Assembly (NCBI RefSeq): GCF_000373105.1
Contig: NZ_KB890456.1
Location: forward strand, 1-35,365
Length of the DNA: 35,365 nucleotides
Direction of reading: 5' to 3'
Source of the DNA: Neolewinella persica DSM 23188
Lineage (GTDB): Bacteria > Bacteroidota > Bacteroidia > Chitinophagales > Saprospiraceae
The translations under genes were made by a program, and so were the position numbers. Under the pieces are notes generated by a model. That model saw only the letters and a list, made by a program, of their open reading frames with translations. It was not told the origin of the DNA and searched no databases. Shown here one piece after another: positions 7,734-16,555 of the stretch (position 1 is its first letter; every line of letters begins with the position of its first letter).

Positions 7734-8450
7734 ATGCTCGCTAAGCGTATCCTTAATAAACGTACCGAAAAACAGCGCTCCTGGTTTTCGACAGTTCTGC
7801 AGGAAATCCTGATCATCATAGTAGGTATCCTGCTTTCCTTTTGGATAAGTAATGGGTTTGAAAGCCGAAAGGATGCCAAGCTGGAGCGGACTTACCTCAC
7901 CCAATTAAAAGGCGATTTAAAAATTGACCTCGAACAGCTTAGCCAGGATTACCAACTGCGCAGCACTCAGCTGGAATCAACCAATAATCTGATGAGAGGT
8001 CTGGCCCTACCTTCCGGAGAAGAAAAGGCCCAACTGATCATTGAAAGTTTTCGAAATTTGCTGCTGGCGGTCCGCTTCAGTCATACCAATGCCACCTTCC
8101 GAATGCTGGAAAGTACGGGGCATCTAAAATTGATCACCAACAACTCCATCGTTAGTGAGTTAATCGGAGTTTACGGCAACGGCTACGATTTCATCCAAGA
8201 CAACAATGACGACGTTTCTAAATTCCGGGACAACTTCTTGCTTCCTTTTGCCATCCAACACCTTAATTTCAGAGAAGCGTTGCAACCATCGGCCCCGGAT
8301 AGAAACCTCATCATTTCAGCCGACGAACAGCAACTAATGAACCAGGCCATTTATCTAAGGGCCAGTCTGACTTCAACGGTCTCGAAATACGCTGAGGTGA
8401 TGACACAGGTAGAAGCCCTGGTGGACATGGTAGAACGGGAGTTGGAGTGA
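7734..8450 (+). CDS. DUF6090-type single-span membrane protein
   Basis: A 238-residue protein with a cytoplasmic-looking basic N-terminus (MLAKRILNKRTEKQRSW), one membrane helix at about residues 22-42 (VLQEILIIIVGILLSFWI) and then a mainly helical soluble domain (FESRKDAKLERTYLTQLKGDL onward). The EI-L-I-VGI-L-F-I--GFE-RKD pattern is that of DUF6090 proteins, which are frequent in Bacteroidota and of unknown role. The C-terminus ends in a helix (VEALVDMVERELE). A promoter is visible at 7682-7710, so it is probably monocistronic. Its coding sequence looks AT-richer than the neighbouring large genes. The soluble domain is presumably periplasmic. Confidence 0.75.
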   Translation: MLAKRILNKRTEKQRSWFSTVLQEILIIIVGILLSFWISNGFESRKDAKLERTYLTQLKGDLKIDLEQLSQDYQLRSTQLESTNNLMRGLALPSGEEKAQLIIESFRNLLLAVRFSHTNATFRMLESTGHLKLITNNSIVSELIGVYGNGYDFIQDNNDDVSKFRDNFLLPFAIQHLNFREALQPSAPDRNLIISADEQQLMNQAIYLRASLTSTVSKYAEVMTQVEALVDMVERELE

Positions 8451-8568
8451 ATGAATTCTTACCTGACACTTTGGGTAGATTAGGCGCGCCAAGTCAATTT
8501 TCTCCTTTTATACTAGCACAGTGTAACATAAGTTCTCGCTGCTTTTTACTTGTCGCGTAGCAACCGCA

Positions 8569-8610
8569 CGTTGCCTGGGACAAGAAGGAGCGACGCCGTC
8601 CCAGGTAACG
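8569..8610. repeat. 13-pair hairpin with 16-base loop
   Basis: CGTTGCCTGGGAC (8569-8581) pairs with GTCCCAGGTAACG (8598-8610), with one G-T wobble. No T-run follows, so it does not look like a standard terminator, although it lies 119 bases after the DUF6090-type gene. Confidence 0.65.
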
Positions 8611-8629
8611 AAAAGGTCGTTAAGGCAGG

Positions 8630-8646
8630 ACGACGCCCAGCGTCGT
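8630..8646. repeat. 7-pair perfect hairpin
   Basis: ACGACGC, loop CCA, GCGTCGT. It lies 20 bases downstream of the larger hairpin and may be part of the same folded unit. Confidence 0.6.
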
Positions 8647-8879
8647 TAGGTGAATTCTTAGTCCGTTACCCCAGACTTCGTCCAGGGTACCTATTCTGAT
8701 TCGCTACGCGAAACTCGGACCCGCTAAACCCTTTAAAATTTATCTTATACTCTACTAGTGGTGTGTCAGGTCAATTATGGCAGAAATGGCACCCTGTGTT
8801 AACCGTCGGCAGGCAGTTAAAACGTGCTGCCTTGCCCTGAACTAATGTGTCAATGTTGAGTTCAGCGCAAAGACAGCTG

Positions 8880-8953
8880 GTCCGCCGAGGCGGCCTGAAA
8901 GGCTTGGCTCGTCGACCGAGAGGTCGTGAGTATGCCATAATCACTCGGCGGAC
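8880..8953. repeat. 10-base inverted repeat enclosing smaller stems
   Basis: GTCCGCCGAG (8880-8889) and CTCGGCGGAC (8944-8953) match perfectly as inverted arms. Between them are GGCCTGAAAGGC-like and GACCGAGAGGTC stems, giving a multi-branched structure that could be a small structured RNA or a REP-type repeat. Confidence 0.5.
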
Positions 8954-9040
8954 GAGTGAAAGCCCCCTTTTTAAGTTCATCGGAGGTATAAAATTGGCCA
9001 GAGGACCGCTGATCTCAGCCTCCAATGCTCCTCCTTCTAA

Positions 9041-9062
9041 CCCTCGCACCTGCGGCCCCGCC
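9041..9062 (+). repeat. interspersed GC-rich element, copy 3
   Basis: CTCGCACCTGCGGCCCCGCC on the plus strand, about 127 bases upstream of the alpha-2-macroglobulin start and pointing toward it. Confidence 0.75.
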
Positions 9063-9188
9063 ATCTACTCTTAAGCCTTTATTAACATACCAAATTGTGT
9101 ACTAAAACTTCTTCTCGCATCTATTGACTGAACGGACAACACTTTTCATCCCAAAGACCGTTAACTTACGGACGACAACCATCTATTT

Positions 9189-12100
9189 ATGCGACACTTA
9201 CTGCTGGCCCTGCTGCTGGCCCTCACCACCGGATTAATGAGTCAGGATTACAAAGCGGAATACGACAAAATGGAAGCTGCCCAGAAGGACGGTAAACCCA
9301 GGTCGGCCCTCACGGCAGCCGAAGAACTTTTTGCCAAAGCTGCCCGGGCAAACGACGAAGACCAAATGGTAAAAGCCCTCGCCTGGCGCGCTGCATTTAC
9401 CGGACAGATCGAAGAAGACGGCGCTGACGCCGCAATAAAACTGTTACAGCAGGAATTAGCCGGCAATAAGGACAGAGAAGTCGTCACGCCAATTTTGCAC
9501 TTCATGCTCGGCAGCACCTACTACCGTTATGCACAGCAAAACTCGTGGCGGCTCCGTAACGCCACGGCCACTACTAATGATTCCCTTCCCGCGAATGAAC
9601 GTCCCTTAGCCGACTGGAACTTACAGCAACTGGCCGACGCCGCCGACCAGCACCTCTTCAAAGCACTCGAACTGGCAGAAGCCAGCCGTACCGAACTTTC
9701 CACCATTCCCGCCATCGTTACGGGAGACAAGGAGCGTTTTGTCGAACAACCAACCCTTTACGACCTGCTGGCCCGAGAAGCTTTCACCATGCTCGGCAGC
9801 CCCCTGCTGAGTGTCAGCGATCCGGAAGTGCCTAACCCCGAACAATACCTCGGCAGTGCGGCCTCCTTCGTCCAACTTCCGTTGGACATGGACTCTTCAA
9901 CGGGTACCTACCGCAAGCTTAAGATCCTTCAGTCGCTCACCAATTTCCACCTCGGCCCGCCTTCTCCGGCGCTTTTGGACGTAAACGTGATGCGCCTGCA
10001 ATACATTCGTCAGTTCGGCATCCCGGATACCGCCTATGCGGCTGCCTTCAGCCGGATGCACGAAAACTTTTCCGCTACACCAGGCGGTGATTACCTCCTC
10101 GTACTTGAAGCCGAGATCTATGCCAACGGCAGTGTCGAAAACCTGGGAGAAAAGCCCAAAGCAACGGCCTTGGCAATGTTGGAAAAAATCAAGGACAAAT
10201 CCCCTTTTGTGGCGAATCGGGCGGAATTACTTCGTCGGCAGATCATGGCGAAAACGCTCCAAACACAGGTACAAACCGTTTACGGCAAAACTGACAACCT
10301 TCTCCTCAGCGTCAGTTATCGAAATCTGGCGCGCGTCTATCACCGGTTATACGAAGCCCCTAAACTCGGTCCTTCCGATGATTTTTCCCGTTGGAACCTG
10401 AAAGAAGAAGCCCTCAAAGAACTACTCTCCAAACGACCGTTGGAACGGGCCGACTTCCGCCTGTCCGAGAACGATGATTACGAGAATCACCAAACAGAAA
10501 CCTGGCTTAAGCAAATGCCCGCCGGCCGGTATTACCTGGTAACCAGTGACAACAAAGACTTTGACCAGCAAAAAGGCATGGTGGCTATTGCAGACTTCCA
10601 GGTCAGCGACCTGGCCGTCATGCGGTACTTCGATAATGATCAGCATTTCTTTGAAGTCGTGGACCGGACTACGGGTGCACCCAGGGCCGGGGTAACCGTC
10701 GAATTACAGCGTGGTAATAACCGCGACAGGTACACTACCTTCAAAACCGTTACCACCGGCAAGGATGGCCGCGTGGCTAACCCCAACATCGACCGAAGCC
10801 AACTCCGGATGGTCCTGACCGACCGGGCCAACGACGATGTATTCGTCACGGATCCCGGATACCACCGTTCCTACAAGAATGACCGGCAGCGGAAGTACCC
10901 GCTCACTCCCCTGTTTACTGACCGGAGCATCTATCGCCCGGGGCAGACGGTAAAAGTATACGGACTTACCTGGGAAAAAGACCAGGATGAGATGCCCAAA
11001 ATGCTGACCAACGAAAAACGGACACTGAAACTGATGGACCCAAACTATCAGGAAGTTGGTACCGTAGAGATCAGCAGCGATGAATACAGCCGTTTCAACG
11101 CCGAGTTCAAACTGCCCACGGGCGGGCTGACGGGCTATTTCCAGATCCAGACGGAGGGCGGAAGCCTTCGGTTTCGGATGGAAGAATACAAGCGCCCACG
11201 TTTCGAAGTGATGCTTGAAGGGCCAGATTACGCGGTGGCTGGCGAAGAGACTGAAGTAAAAGGTTCCGCAAAACTTTACGCCGGGCCGGGCCTTGATGGC
11301 GCGAAGGTGAACTATCGCGTATTCCTCGAAGAAGTCAGCTACTGGTGGTGGGGACGCAACGGTGGCAACGACAAAGAACTGGTGGCCAGTGGTGAAACCG
11401 AAACCGACGGCCAGGGAGATTTTACCGTAAAGTTCACCCCGGAAAAAAGACAACAGAAAGGCCGCAAGCGTTTCCGCTTCGTCATCGAAGCTGACGTGGC
11501 CGATGATACTGGTGAGACGCACGATGCCTCAACCAAAGTCCCGCTGCGTAGCGATAAGCCGGTGATTGCCCTGAAGCCGGTCGAAGACGTCGTCGATGTA
11601 TCTGACAGCCTGACCATTCTGGCTGCTGGCTCAGATGAAACCCTGACCATCAGCCTAAAGATCATCCCGGTAACCAAGCCTGGGGCCGCCATCAAAAACC
11701 GGAAGTGGGGCTTCCCTGACCGGCCGGTCCTGGAACCGGACGACTATGCCAAACGATTCCCGTACATGGCTGGCGAAGAGACGCCCGAGCTACAGGAATG
11801 GCCCACCAATGGCACTGCCATCTATTCCGGAAACCTGAACGTTAAAGACGGAGAGGCAAAGCTCAACCTTGCTGCCAGCAGCTGGCCGGTGGGCCACTAC
11901 CGGGTAGAATGGGCTTACCCTGACGGTACCGCTGGCGAGCCGGCCACCTTCGCCGTACTCAACGTGGAAAAAGCTGATTTGCCCCCCGGAATGGCTTACC
12001 ATTTGCAGGTCGACGAGCGGGCACCGAAGGTTGGGCAGGAGATCAGCCTGACCCTGATTTCAGCCGTTGACCTTCCCAATGTGCACGGCCGATGGTCAAG

Positions 12101-15100
12101 CCGCAGAGGTAACAAGCTGGTAGAAACCTCCGCCAACCGGAAGGCCGTATTTACCTACACACCAAAGGAAAGTGATCGGGGGGGCATCAGCCTCAACGTC
12201 GGCTTCCTGCGCTTCAACGAAGACCAGGGATTTGGCCAGCGCTTCAACCTTGGCTGGGACAACAAAAAATTGAAGATCGACTACGCCGTCTTCCGTGACA
12301 AACTCCGTCCAGGCACGCCGGAACGGTGGACACTGACGGTACGCAACGCCGACGGTACGCCCGTCGCCGCTGCCGCCCTCGCCACGATGTACGACAAGAG
12401 CCTCGACCAGATCAGCAACGAGGGTAATTGGCAATTCTCCCCATTCCCGAATTTCTACGGTGGCGGCAACTTCGGTTCGCTGCTGGTGGATGGCGCGAAT
12501 ACCGGCCAGGGGCAATCTCAGTTCCGCTGGCCGAACCTGCCTACGGTGCCGAGTGCTCCCAGATTGGACCTGTCTCCTTTCGGAAATTATGGCCGCCCGA
12601 TAGCTTATGGTTATGACGAAGGCATCCAGCCAAGGGCATCACGGACGATGAAGCGATCCGCCCCGGCCCCGGCATCGATGAACGACAGCCCCCCGGAGCT
12701 GGAAGAAATGGTTGTCGCTAATAGTGCCATGGCGGGAGGTGCGCCACCACCGCCACCACCGCCGCCGCCAGGAGCGCCTGCACCGGAAGAAACGAAGGCC
12801 GAAGAAGCCCCCGTGCAAATCCGCAAAAACCTCCAGGAGACCGCCTTCTGGATGCCGGAACTTACGAGCGATGCGGAAGGGAACCTGGTGATCAGCTTCG
12901 ACAGCCCAGAGGCCCTGACCAGTTGGAAATTCCGGCTATTTGCCCACGACAAAGAACTGGCTACGGCGATATCAGAGCAGACGATCGTGACGCAGAAGGA
13001 GTTGATGATTCTTCCCAACGTACCGCGTTTTGTCCGCGAGGGCGACGCAATGGGCCTCACCGCCCGCGTCAACAACATGACGGAGCAGGAGATGGACGTG
13101 CAGGTAAGTCTGGAGTTATTCAATCCCGCAACGGGCGAAGCTTTTTCTGACGCTGTACTTTCTTCCCTTTCCGGAGGCGGGGCCGCAGGTGCAAAGGGCT
13201 GGAGGAGGGAGCAGGGAATCCCTGCCAGTAGTGGTGAGGCCTTCAGCTTCCCATTGACCATTCCCGAAGGGCTTTCCAGCCAGGGGCCGATTGGCTACCG
13301 GATGATTGCCCGGTCGGGGAGTTTCTCCGACGGAGAAGAGAACGTCATCCCGGTACTAACTGACCGTACGCTGATCACCGTCAGTCAGCCCTTCTACCTC
13401 AAGCGAAAAGACAAAAAGACGGTCGAGTTACCGCTGCTGGCCAGTACCGACAGCAAGACGCTTCGCCACGTTGGGTACACCTTTGAAGCCACGACGAACC
13501 CAGCCTGGCTGGCCCTGAAGTCGCTGCCTTATCTGATGGAGTATCCCTACGATTGTACCGAGCAATTGGCCAACCGTTACTTCGCCAACCAACTGGCCTA
13601 CGTTACCGTGAGCCGCAAGCCCATCCTCGAACAGGTCTTCCGCCAATGGGAACAGGACCCCAATGCGCTGAAAAGCGAGCTGGAGCAAAACCCGACGCTG
13701 AAGAATGCTTTGCTGACGGAAACGCCTTGGCTGCGCGAAGCGCAGAGCGAAGCCGCCCAACGGGCCCGCATCGGTGAGCTGTTCGACCTGAAACGATTGG
13801 CCAATGAGCAAAACGAAGCCCTGGCCAAACTGGCCAACCGCCAAGACCAAAATGGCTACTTCAGCTGGTTCCCTGGCGGCCGGGAAAATCGCTACATGAC
13901 GCAGTACGTGGTGGAAACGATGGCTCGCCTGCAACAGCTGGCTGCCGTGACACCAGACCAGGAAGACATTCTGCTGGACATTTCCACGAGGGCCATTGCG
14001 TGGCTCGATCAACAAATGGCTGAAGACTATGCCAAACTGAAGCACGATATGCGCGACAAGAAGGACTGGGAAAAAGATTACCGTCCATCAAGCTCAGTAG
14101 TTCACTTCATTTACGCCCGGTCTCAGTCAACCTGGGTTATCGACCCCAACAAAGAAGCCCAGGCGGCCCTGGACTTCTACACCGAACGGGCTTCCGCCAG
14201 TTGGTTGAGTTACGGCTTATACGAGCAGGCCCTGCTCGCCATCAGCCAGGCCACACCACAGCAGGCGGCACGCCCGCAGAGCGAGGTGACGAAGAAGATC
14301 ATTGAATCGCTACGGGAGAAAGCCCTGCGTAAAGATGAATTCGGGATGTACTGGAAGTACGGCCAGGGGTACACCTGGCAACAACTTCCCATTGAAACAC
14401 ACTGTCGCATCCTGGAAGCCTTCCAGGTAGCGGGCGGAACGACCGAAGAACTGGATGAGATGCGCCTATGGCTGCTGACCAACAAGCGCACCAACCGTTG
14501 GGAGACGACCAAGTCTACCGCAGCGGCAGTGTTTGCGCTGCTGAATACGGGTACCAACTGGACCGACGCCCCGGGCAGGCCATTGGAGGTAAACTGGCCA
14601 AAGTCAGGCCTTAAATCGGACCTTGCATCCCGCGCCCGCGCCGCACAGGAAACCCCGGAAGCTGCTACCGGCGCCTTCTCCATCAGCGTTGCCGGCGACC
14701 AGATCGACAGTGGCCTGGCCACGGTGAAGATGAAGAACAAAGACAACCGCCTCGTGTGGGGTGGCGTGTACTGGCAGTACACCGAGCTGGCCCAGAAAGT
14801 CGAGGCCGCCAACGACGGCCCACTGACGCTGGAGCGGGAGCTCTTCCGCCGCATCCCCACCGACGATGGTATCCGCCTGGAGCCCATCACCGCCGACAAG
14901 CCGCTCAACCCCGGCGATCGGGTGACGGTCCGCCTGATTCTGCGCAGCGACCGCTCGCTGGATTACGTCCACCTCAAAGACCGCCGCGCGGCGACCTTTG
15001 AGCCGATCACGCAGACCTCTGGCTACCAATACAGCAGTGGCCTGGGCTACTACTTCGCCCCCGGCGACCTGGCCACCAACTTCTTCATCGACCACCTGCC

Positions 15101-15239
15101 AAAAGGCACCTACACCCTGGAGTACGACCTGTTTACCACTTATGCCGGCAGCTTCAGCAATGGGCTTGGTCGGGTACAGTGTATGTACGCACCGGAGTTT
15201 GGGGCTAATACTGGTGGGGCCCGGATTGTGGTGGAGTAG
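9189..15239 (+). CDS. bacterial alpha-2-macroglobulin family protein
   Basis: A 2016-residue secreted protein with a signal peptide (MRHLLLALLLALTTGLMSQ). Residues about 20-430 are helical and repeat-like. Macroglobulin-type beta domains follow, with the signature TDRSIYRPGQTVKVYGL near 577. A Pro/Ala-rich stretch with nine consecutive prolines (1186-1194) sits where a protease bait region would be expected, just before the alpha-2-macroglobulin core NLQETAFWMPELTSDAEGNL (about 1214). The thioester motif is intact as C1456-T-E-Q1459 in YPYDCTEQ. An alpha-helical thioester domain and C-terminal receptor-like domain complete it. Family members trap proteases covalently in the periplasm or at the surface. 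No lipobox is present and there is no neighbouring penicillin-binding protein 1C gene, unlike the enterobacterial arrangement. An interspersed element is in frame at residues about 1329-1338. Confidence 0.93.
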   Translation: MRHLLLALLLALTTGLMSQDYKAEYDKMEAAQKDGKPRSALTAAEELFAKAARANDEDQMVKALAWRAAFTGQIEEDGADAAIKLLQQELAGNKDREVVTPILHFMLGSTYYRYAQQNSWRLRNATATTNDSLPANERPLADWNLQQLADAADQHLFKALELAEASRTELSTIPAIVTGDKERFVEQPTLYDLLAREAFTMLGSPLLSVSDPEVPNPEQYLGSAASFVQLPLDMDSSTGTYRKLKILQSLTNFHLGPPSPALLDVNVMRLQYIRQFGIPDTAYAAAFSRMHENFSATPGGDYLLVLEAEIYANGSVENLGEKPKATALAMLEKIKDKSPFVANRAELLRRQIMAKTLQTQVQTVYGKTDNLLLSVSYRNLARVYHRLYEAPKLGPSDDFSRWNLKEEALKELLSKRPLERADFRLSENDDYENHQTETWLKQMPAGRYYLVTSDNKDFDQQKGMVAIADFQVSDLAVMRYFDNDQHFFEVVDRTTGAPRAGVTVELQRGNNRDRYTTFKTVTTGKDGRVANPNIDRSQLRMVLTDRANDDVFVTDPGYHRSYKNDRQRKYPLTPLFTDRSIYRPGQTVKVYGLTWEKDQDEMPKMLTNEKRTLKLMDPNYQEVGTVEISSDEYSRFNAEFKLPTGGLTGYFQIQTEGGSLRFRMEEYKRPRFEVMLEGPDYAVAGEETEVKGSAKLYAGPGLDGAKVNYRVFLEEVSYWWWGRNGGNDKELVASGETETDGQGDFTVKFTPEKRQQKGRKRFRFVIEADVADDTGETHDASTKVPLRSDKPVIALKPVEDVVDVSDSLTILAAGSDETLTISLKIIPVTKPGAAIKNRKWGFPDRPVLEPDDYAKRFPYMAGEETPELQEWPTNGTAIYSGNLNVKDGEAKLNLAASSWPVGHYRVEWAYPDGTAGEPATFAVLNVEKADLPPGMAYHLQVDERAPKVGQEISLTLISAVDLPNVHGRWSSRRGNKLVETSANRKAVFTYTPKESDRGGISLNVGFLRFNEDQGFGQRFNLGWDNKKLKIDYAVFRDKLRPGTPERWTLTVRNADGTPVAAAALATMYDKSLDQISNEGNWQFSPFPNFYGGGNFGSLLVDGANTGQGQSQFRWPNLPTVPSAPRLDLSPFGNYGRPIAYGYDEGIQPRASRTMKRSAPAPASMNDSPPELEEMVVANSAMAGGAPPPPPPPPPGAPAPEETKAEEAPVQIRKNLQETAFWMPELTSDAEGNLVISFDSPEALTSWKFRLFAHDKELATAISEQTIVTQKELMILPNVPRFVREGDAMGLTARVNNMTEQEMDVQVSLELFNPATGEAFSDAVLSSLSGGGAAGAKGWRREQGIPASSGEAFSFPLTIPEGLSSQGPIGYRMIARSGSFSDGEENVIPVLTDRTLITVSQPFYLKRKDKKTVELPLLASTDSKTLRHVGYTFEATTNPAWLALKSLPYLMEYPYDCTEQLANRYFANQLAYVTVSRKPILEQVFRQWEQDPNALKSELEQNPTLKNALLTETPWLREAQSEAAQRARIGELFDLKRLANEQNEALAKLANRQDQNGYFSWFPGGRENRYMTQYVVETMARLQQLAAVTPDQEDILLDISTRAIAWLDQQMAEDYAKLKHDMRDKKDWEKDYRPSSSVVHFIYARSQSTWVIDPNKEAQAALDFYTERASASWLSYGLYEQALLAISQATPQQAARPQSEVTKKIIESLREKALRKDEFGMYWKYGQGYTWQQLPIETHCRILEAFQVAGGTTEELDEMRLWLLTNKRTNRWETTKSTAAAVFALLNTGTNWTDAPGRPLEVNWPKSGLKSDLASRARAAQETPEAATGAFSISVAGDQIDSGLATVKMKNKDNRLVWGGVYWQYTELAQKVEAANDGPLTLERELFRRIPTDDGIRLEPITADKPLNPGDRVTVRLILRSDRSLDYVHLKDRRAATFEPITQTSGYQYSSGLGYYFAPGDLATNFFIDHLPKGTYTLEYDLFTTYAGSFSNGLGRVQCMYAPEFGANTGGARIVVE
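13173..13198 (-). repeat. interspersed GC-rich element, copy 4 (inside the macroglobulin gene)
   Basis: On the minus strand this reads TTTGCACCTGCGGCCCCGCC, identical to the core. It is in frame and encodes GGGAAGAKG in the macroglobulin, a low-complexity run between two beta segments that looks inserted. Confidence 0.8.
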
Positions 15240-15549
15240 ACTGGCCGCCGCTTCCTCCGGAAGCTAGCCCGGAAAAGCTTCCTCTGGAAGCGTGATGCCA
15301 CGCTGCCGGAGTTAGGTGTGACTTGGTCGCAACGAAAACGGTGGGGGTGAACCCCCACGCTACAAGAGACGGCCCTCCGGGCCTGGGGCTCATCAGCCGG
15401 CCCGACGGCCCCCGCTTGAAGGCTGCGCCTTCGGGCGAGCCGTCCGACCGGAACTCATACCGAACTCTCCTTGGTTGCCTGCGAATACTAGTTTATCATT
15501 TTGGAGAACTCCGAAGCGACCATTTTTGGAGTATCCAAAACATACAACT
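15240..15549. other. 310-base spacer with multiple short palindromes
   Basis: No gene is seen. It has several GC-rich palindromes: GTGGGGGT/ACCCCCAC at 15341-15358, GGCCC/GGGCC near 15372, and GAAGGC/GCCTTC near 15418-15432. The first may act as the terminator of the macroglobulin gene, although it lies about 100 bases after the stop. The signal for the next gene is not clear; TTTATCATTTTGG at about 15490 is a weak candidate. Confidence 0.5.
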
Positions 15550-16302
15550 ATGCGCTTCCTACTCATTTGCTTCCTGTTTTCACTCGCACTCTCCGGACAG
15601 GCGGAGCAAAAATTACCGTCTAAGTATGTTTGGGCGGAGTCGGGGTTGACGCTAAGGGCAGAGGGGAATAAAAATGGCACTAAGCTTCTTGTAATTCCTT
15701 TTGGCGCTGAGGTAACCTTAACGGGGGTTATTGGAGAACAAGCCAAAATATTGGCTCTGACTTCAGTGAGTTATGAATGGGATAAAAAGGAAACTTCTGA
15801 TCCTTACATTATGAAAGATTACTTCGTTGAAGTCCAGTATTCTAACAAAGTAGGCTATGTCTACAGCGGATATTTAAGTAGCTATTCCCCAGAAAGCGAT
15901 GGTCTCCCTCATGAAGGGATTTATGGTTGGCTAAATACGATTGGTAGAGATTTAGACACCATTAAGCATAAACGATTACCCAATGAATATGGACAGGGGA
16001 AACGGATCTATCAGTATGCTAATGGCATCAAAGTAATTGAGGAAGAATTTGAAGGGGGAGGAAGCCTGACATTGAAGATTCCAGCAGCATCTATTTCAGA
16101 AGGTTTCCTTATTGCCAACAGATTTTTCGGGGTTAGTGCAGGCGTAAAGAACAAAGAGGAGATTCTAGAAATAGGGGATTTCCTCCCGGAACTCTTATCC
16201 GTATTACCTGATGGCAATTTGCATTTTCGTGGAAGTATGGGTGAAACTAAAATTCAAGTCATCAATGGGTTACTGGTAATTTATTCCGCAGGGTGGTGTT
16301 GA
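15550..16302 (+). CDS. small secreted protein with an SH3-like domain
   Basis: The start chosen is ATG 15550, giving 250 residues and a clean signal peptide (MRFLLICFLFSLALSGQAEQ); the frame is open 75 bases further upstream but that extension is polar and unsupported. After the signal peptide, AESGLTLRAEGNKNGTKLLVIPFGAEV resembles the start of a bacterial SH3 domain (L-R-G-----L--IPFG--V), and the Tyr-rich KVGYVYSGYLSSY near residue 105 fits its last strand. The remaining 140 residues are unrecognised, with DLDTIKHKRLPNEYG and a beta-rich end. It is probably periplasmic or surface-associated. The coding sequence is markedly AT-richer than the genes on both sides, which suggests separate acquisition. 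Confidence 0.65.
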   Translation: MRFLLICFLFSLALSGQAEQKLPSKYVWAESGLTLRAEGNKNGTKLLVIPFGAEVTLTGVIGEQAKILALTSVSYEWDKKETSDPYIMKDYFVEVQYSNKVGYVYSGYLSSYSPESDGLPHEGIYGWLNTIGRDLDTIKHKRLPNEYGQGKRIYQYANGIKVIEEEFEGGGSLTLKIPAASISEGFLIANRFFGVSAGVKNKEEILEIGDFLPELLSVLPDGNLHFRGSMGETKIQVINGLLVIYSAGWC

Positions 16303-16315
16303 CATTCCATAGTCA

Positions 16316-16384
16316 GCGGCTAAAGCCGCGACTACAGCCCTTTAGGCAGCCTGAAGGCTTTAAACTTTCACGGCCTAAAGGCCG
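16316..16384. repeat. cluster of three REP-like palindromes
   Basis: GCGGCT-AA-AGCCGC (16316-16329), AGCCT-GA-AGGCT (16348-16359) and CGGCCT-AA-AGGCCG (16371-16384) share a GCCT/AA/AGGC-like plan within 70 bases after the SH3-like gene. The arrangement resembles REP elements, small palindromes mobilised by a TnpA-REP transposase in other genomes; none is encoded here. Confidence 0.6.
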
Positions 16385-16426
16385 GGCAACAAGATCGTTT
16401 CTTCTCCCTTGCTCCTTTCCACCCTT

Positions 16427-16448
16427 ACTTTGCACCTGCGGCCCCGCC
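16427..16448 (+). repeat. interspersed GC-rich element, copy 5
   Basis: Exact core TTTGCACCTGCGGCCCCGCC on the plus strand, preceded by TTAC, so TTACTTTGC resembles a Bacteroidota -7 box. It lies about 108 bases upstream of the PIG-L gene start and points toward it. Confidence 0.8.
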
Positions 16449-16555
16449 AAAAAAACAAATTTCACAAAACTACAACCGTAGTAAGGCCAAACCTAAACCC
16501 AAGCCCACCCTCGCGTGTCTCCATTCCATTATCTTCGTTAACCACGCCCCTTACA

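Larger units (their letters stand above)
8451..9188. other. 738-base gene-free, hairpin-rich spacer
   Basis: No convincing gene was found on either strand; short frames here lack family-like features. The stretch holds several strong palindromes, listed separately, one interspersed element (9041-9062), and the upstream region of the alpha-2-macroglobulin gene. The GGCAGGCAG / CTGCCTTGCC pair at about 8810-8836 is another possible imperfect stem. A remnant of mobile DNA or a non-coding RNA is possible. Confidence 0.6.

Noticed and set aside
8451..9188. tRNA or other known RNA gene
   Set aside because: The stems do not form a cloverleaf and I see no GTTCRA-type loop in the right place.
10704..11522. 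A 272-codon minus-strand frame inside the macroglobulin gene
   Set aside because: Antisense to a clearly conserved gene and lacking family-like motifs; long antisense frames are expected in GC-rich coding DNA.
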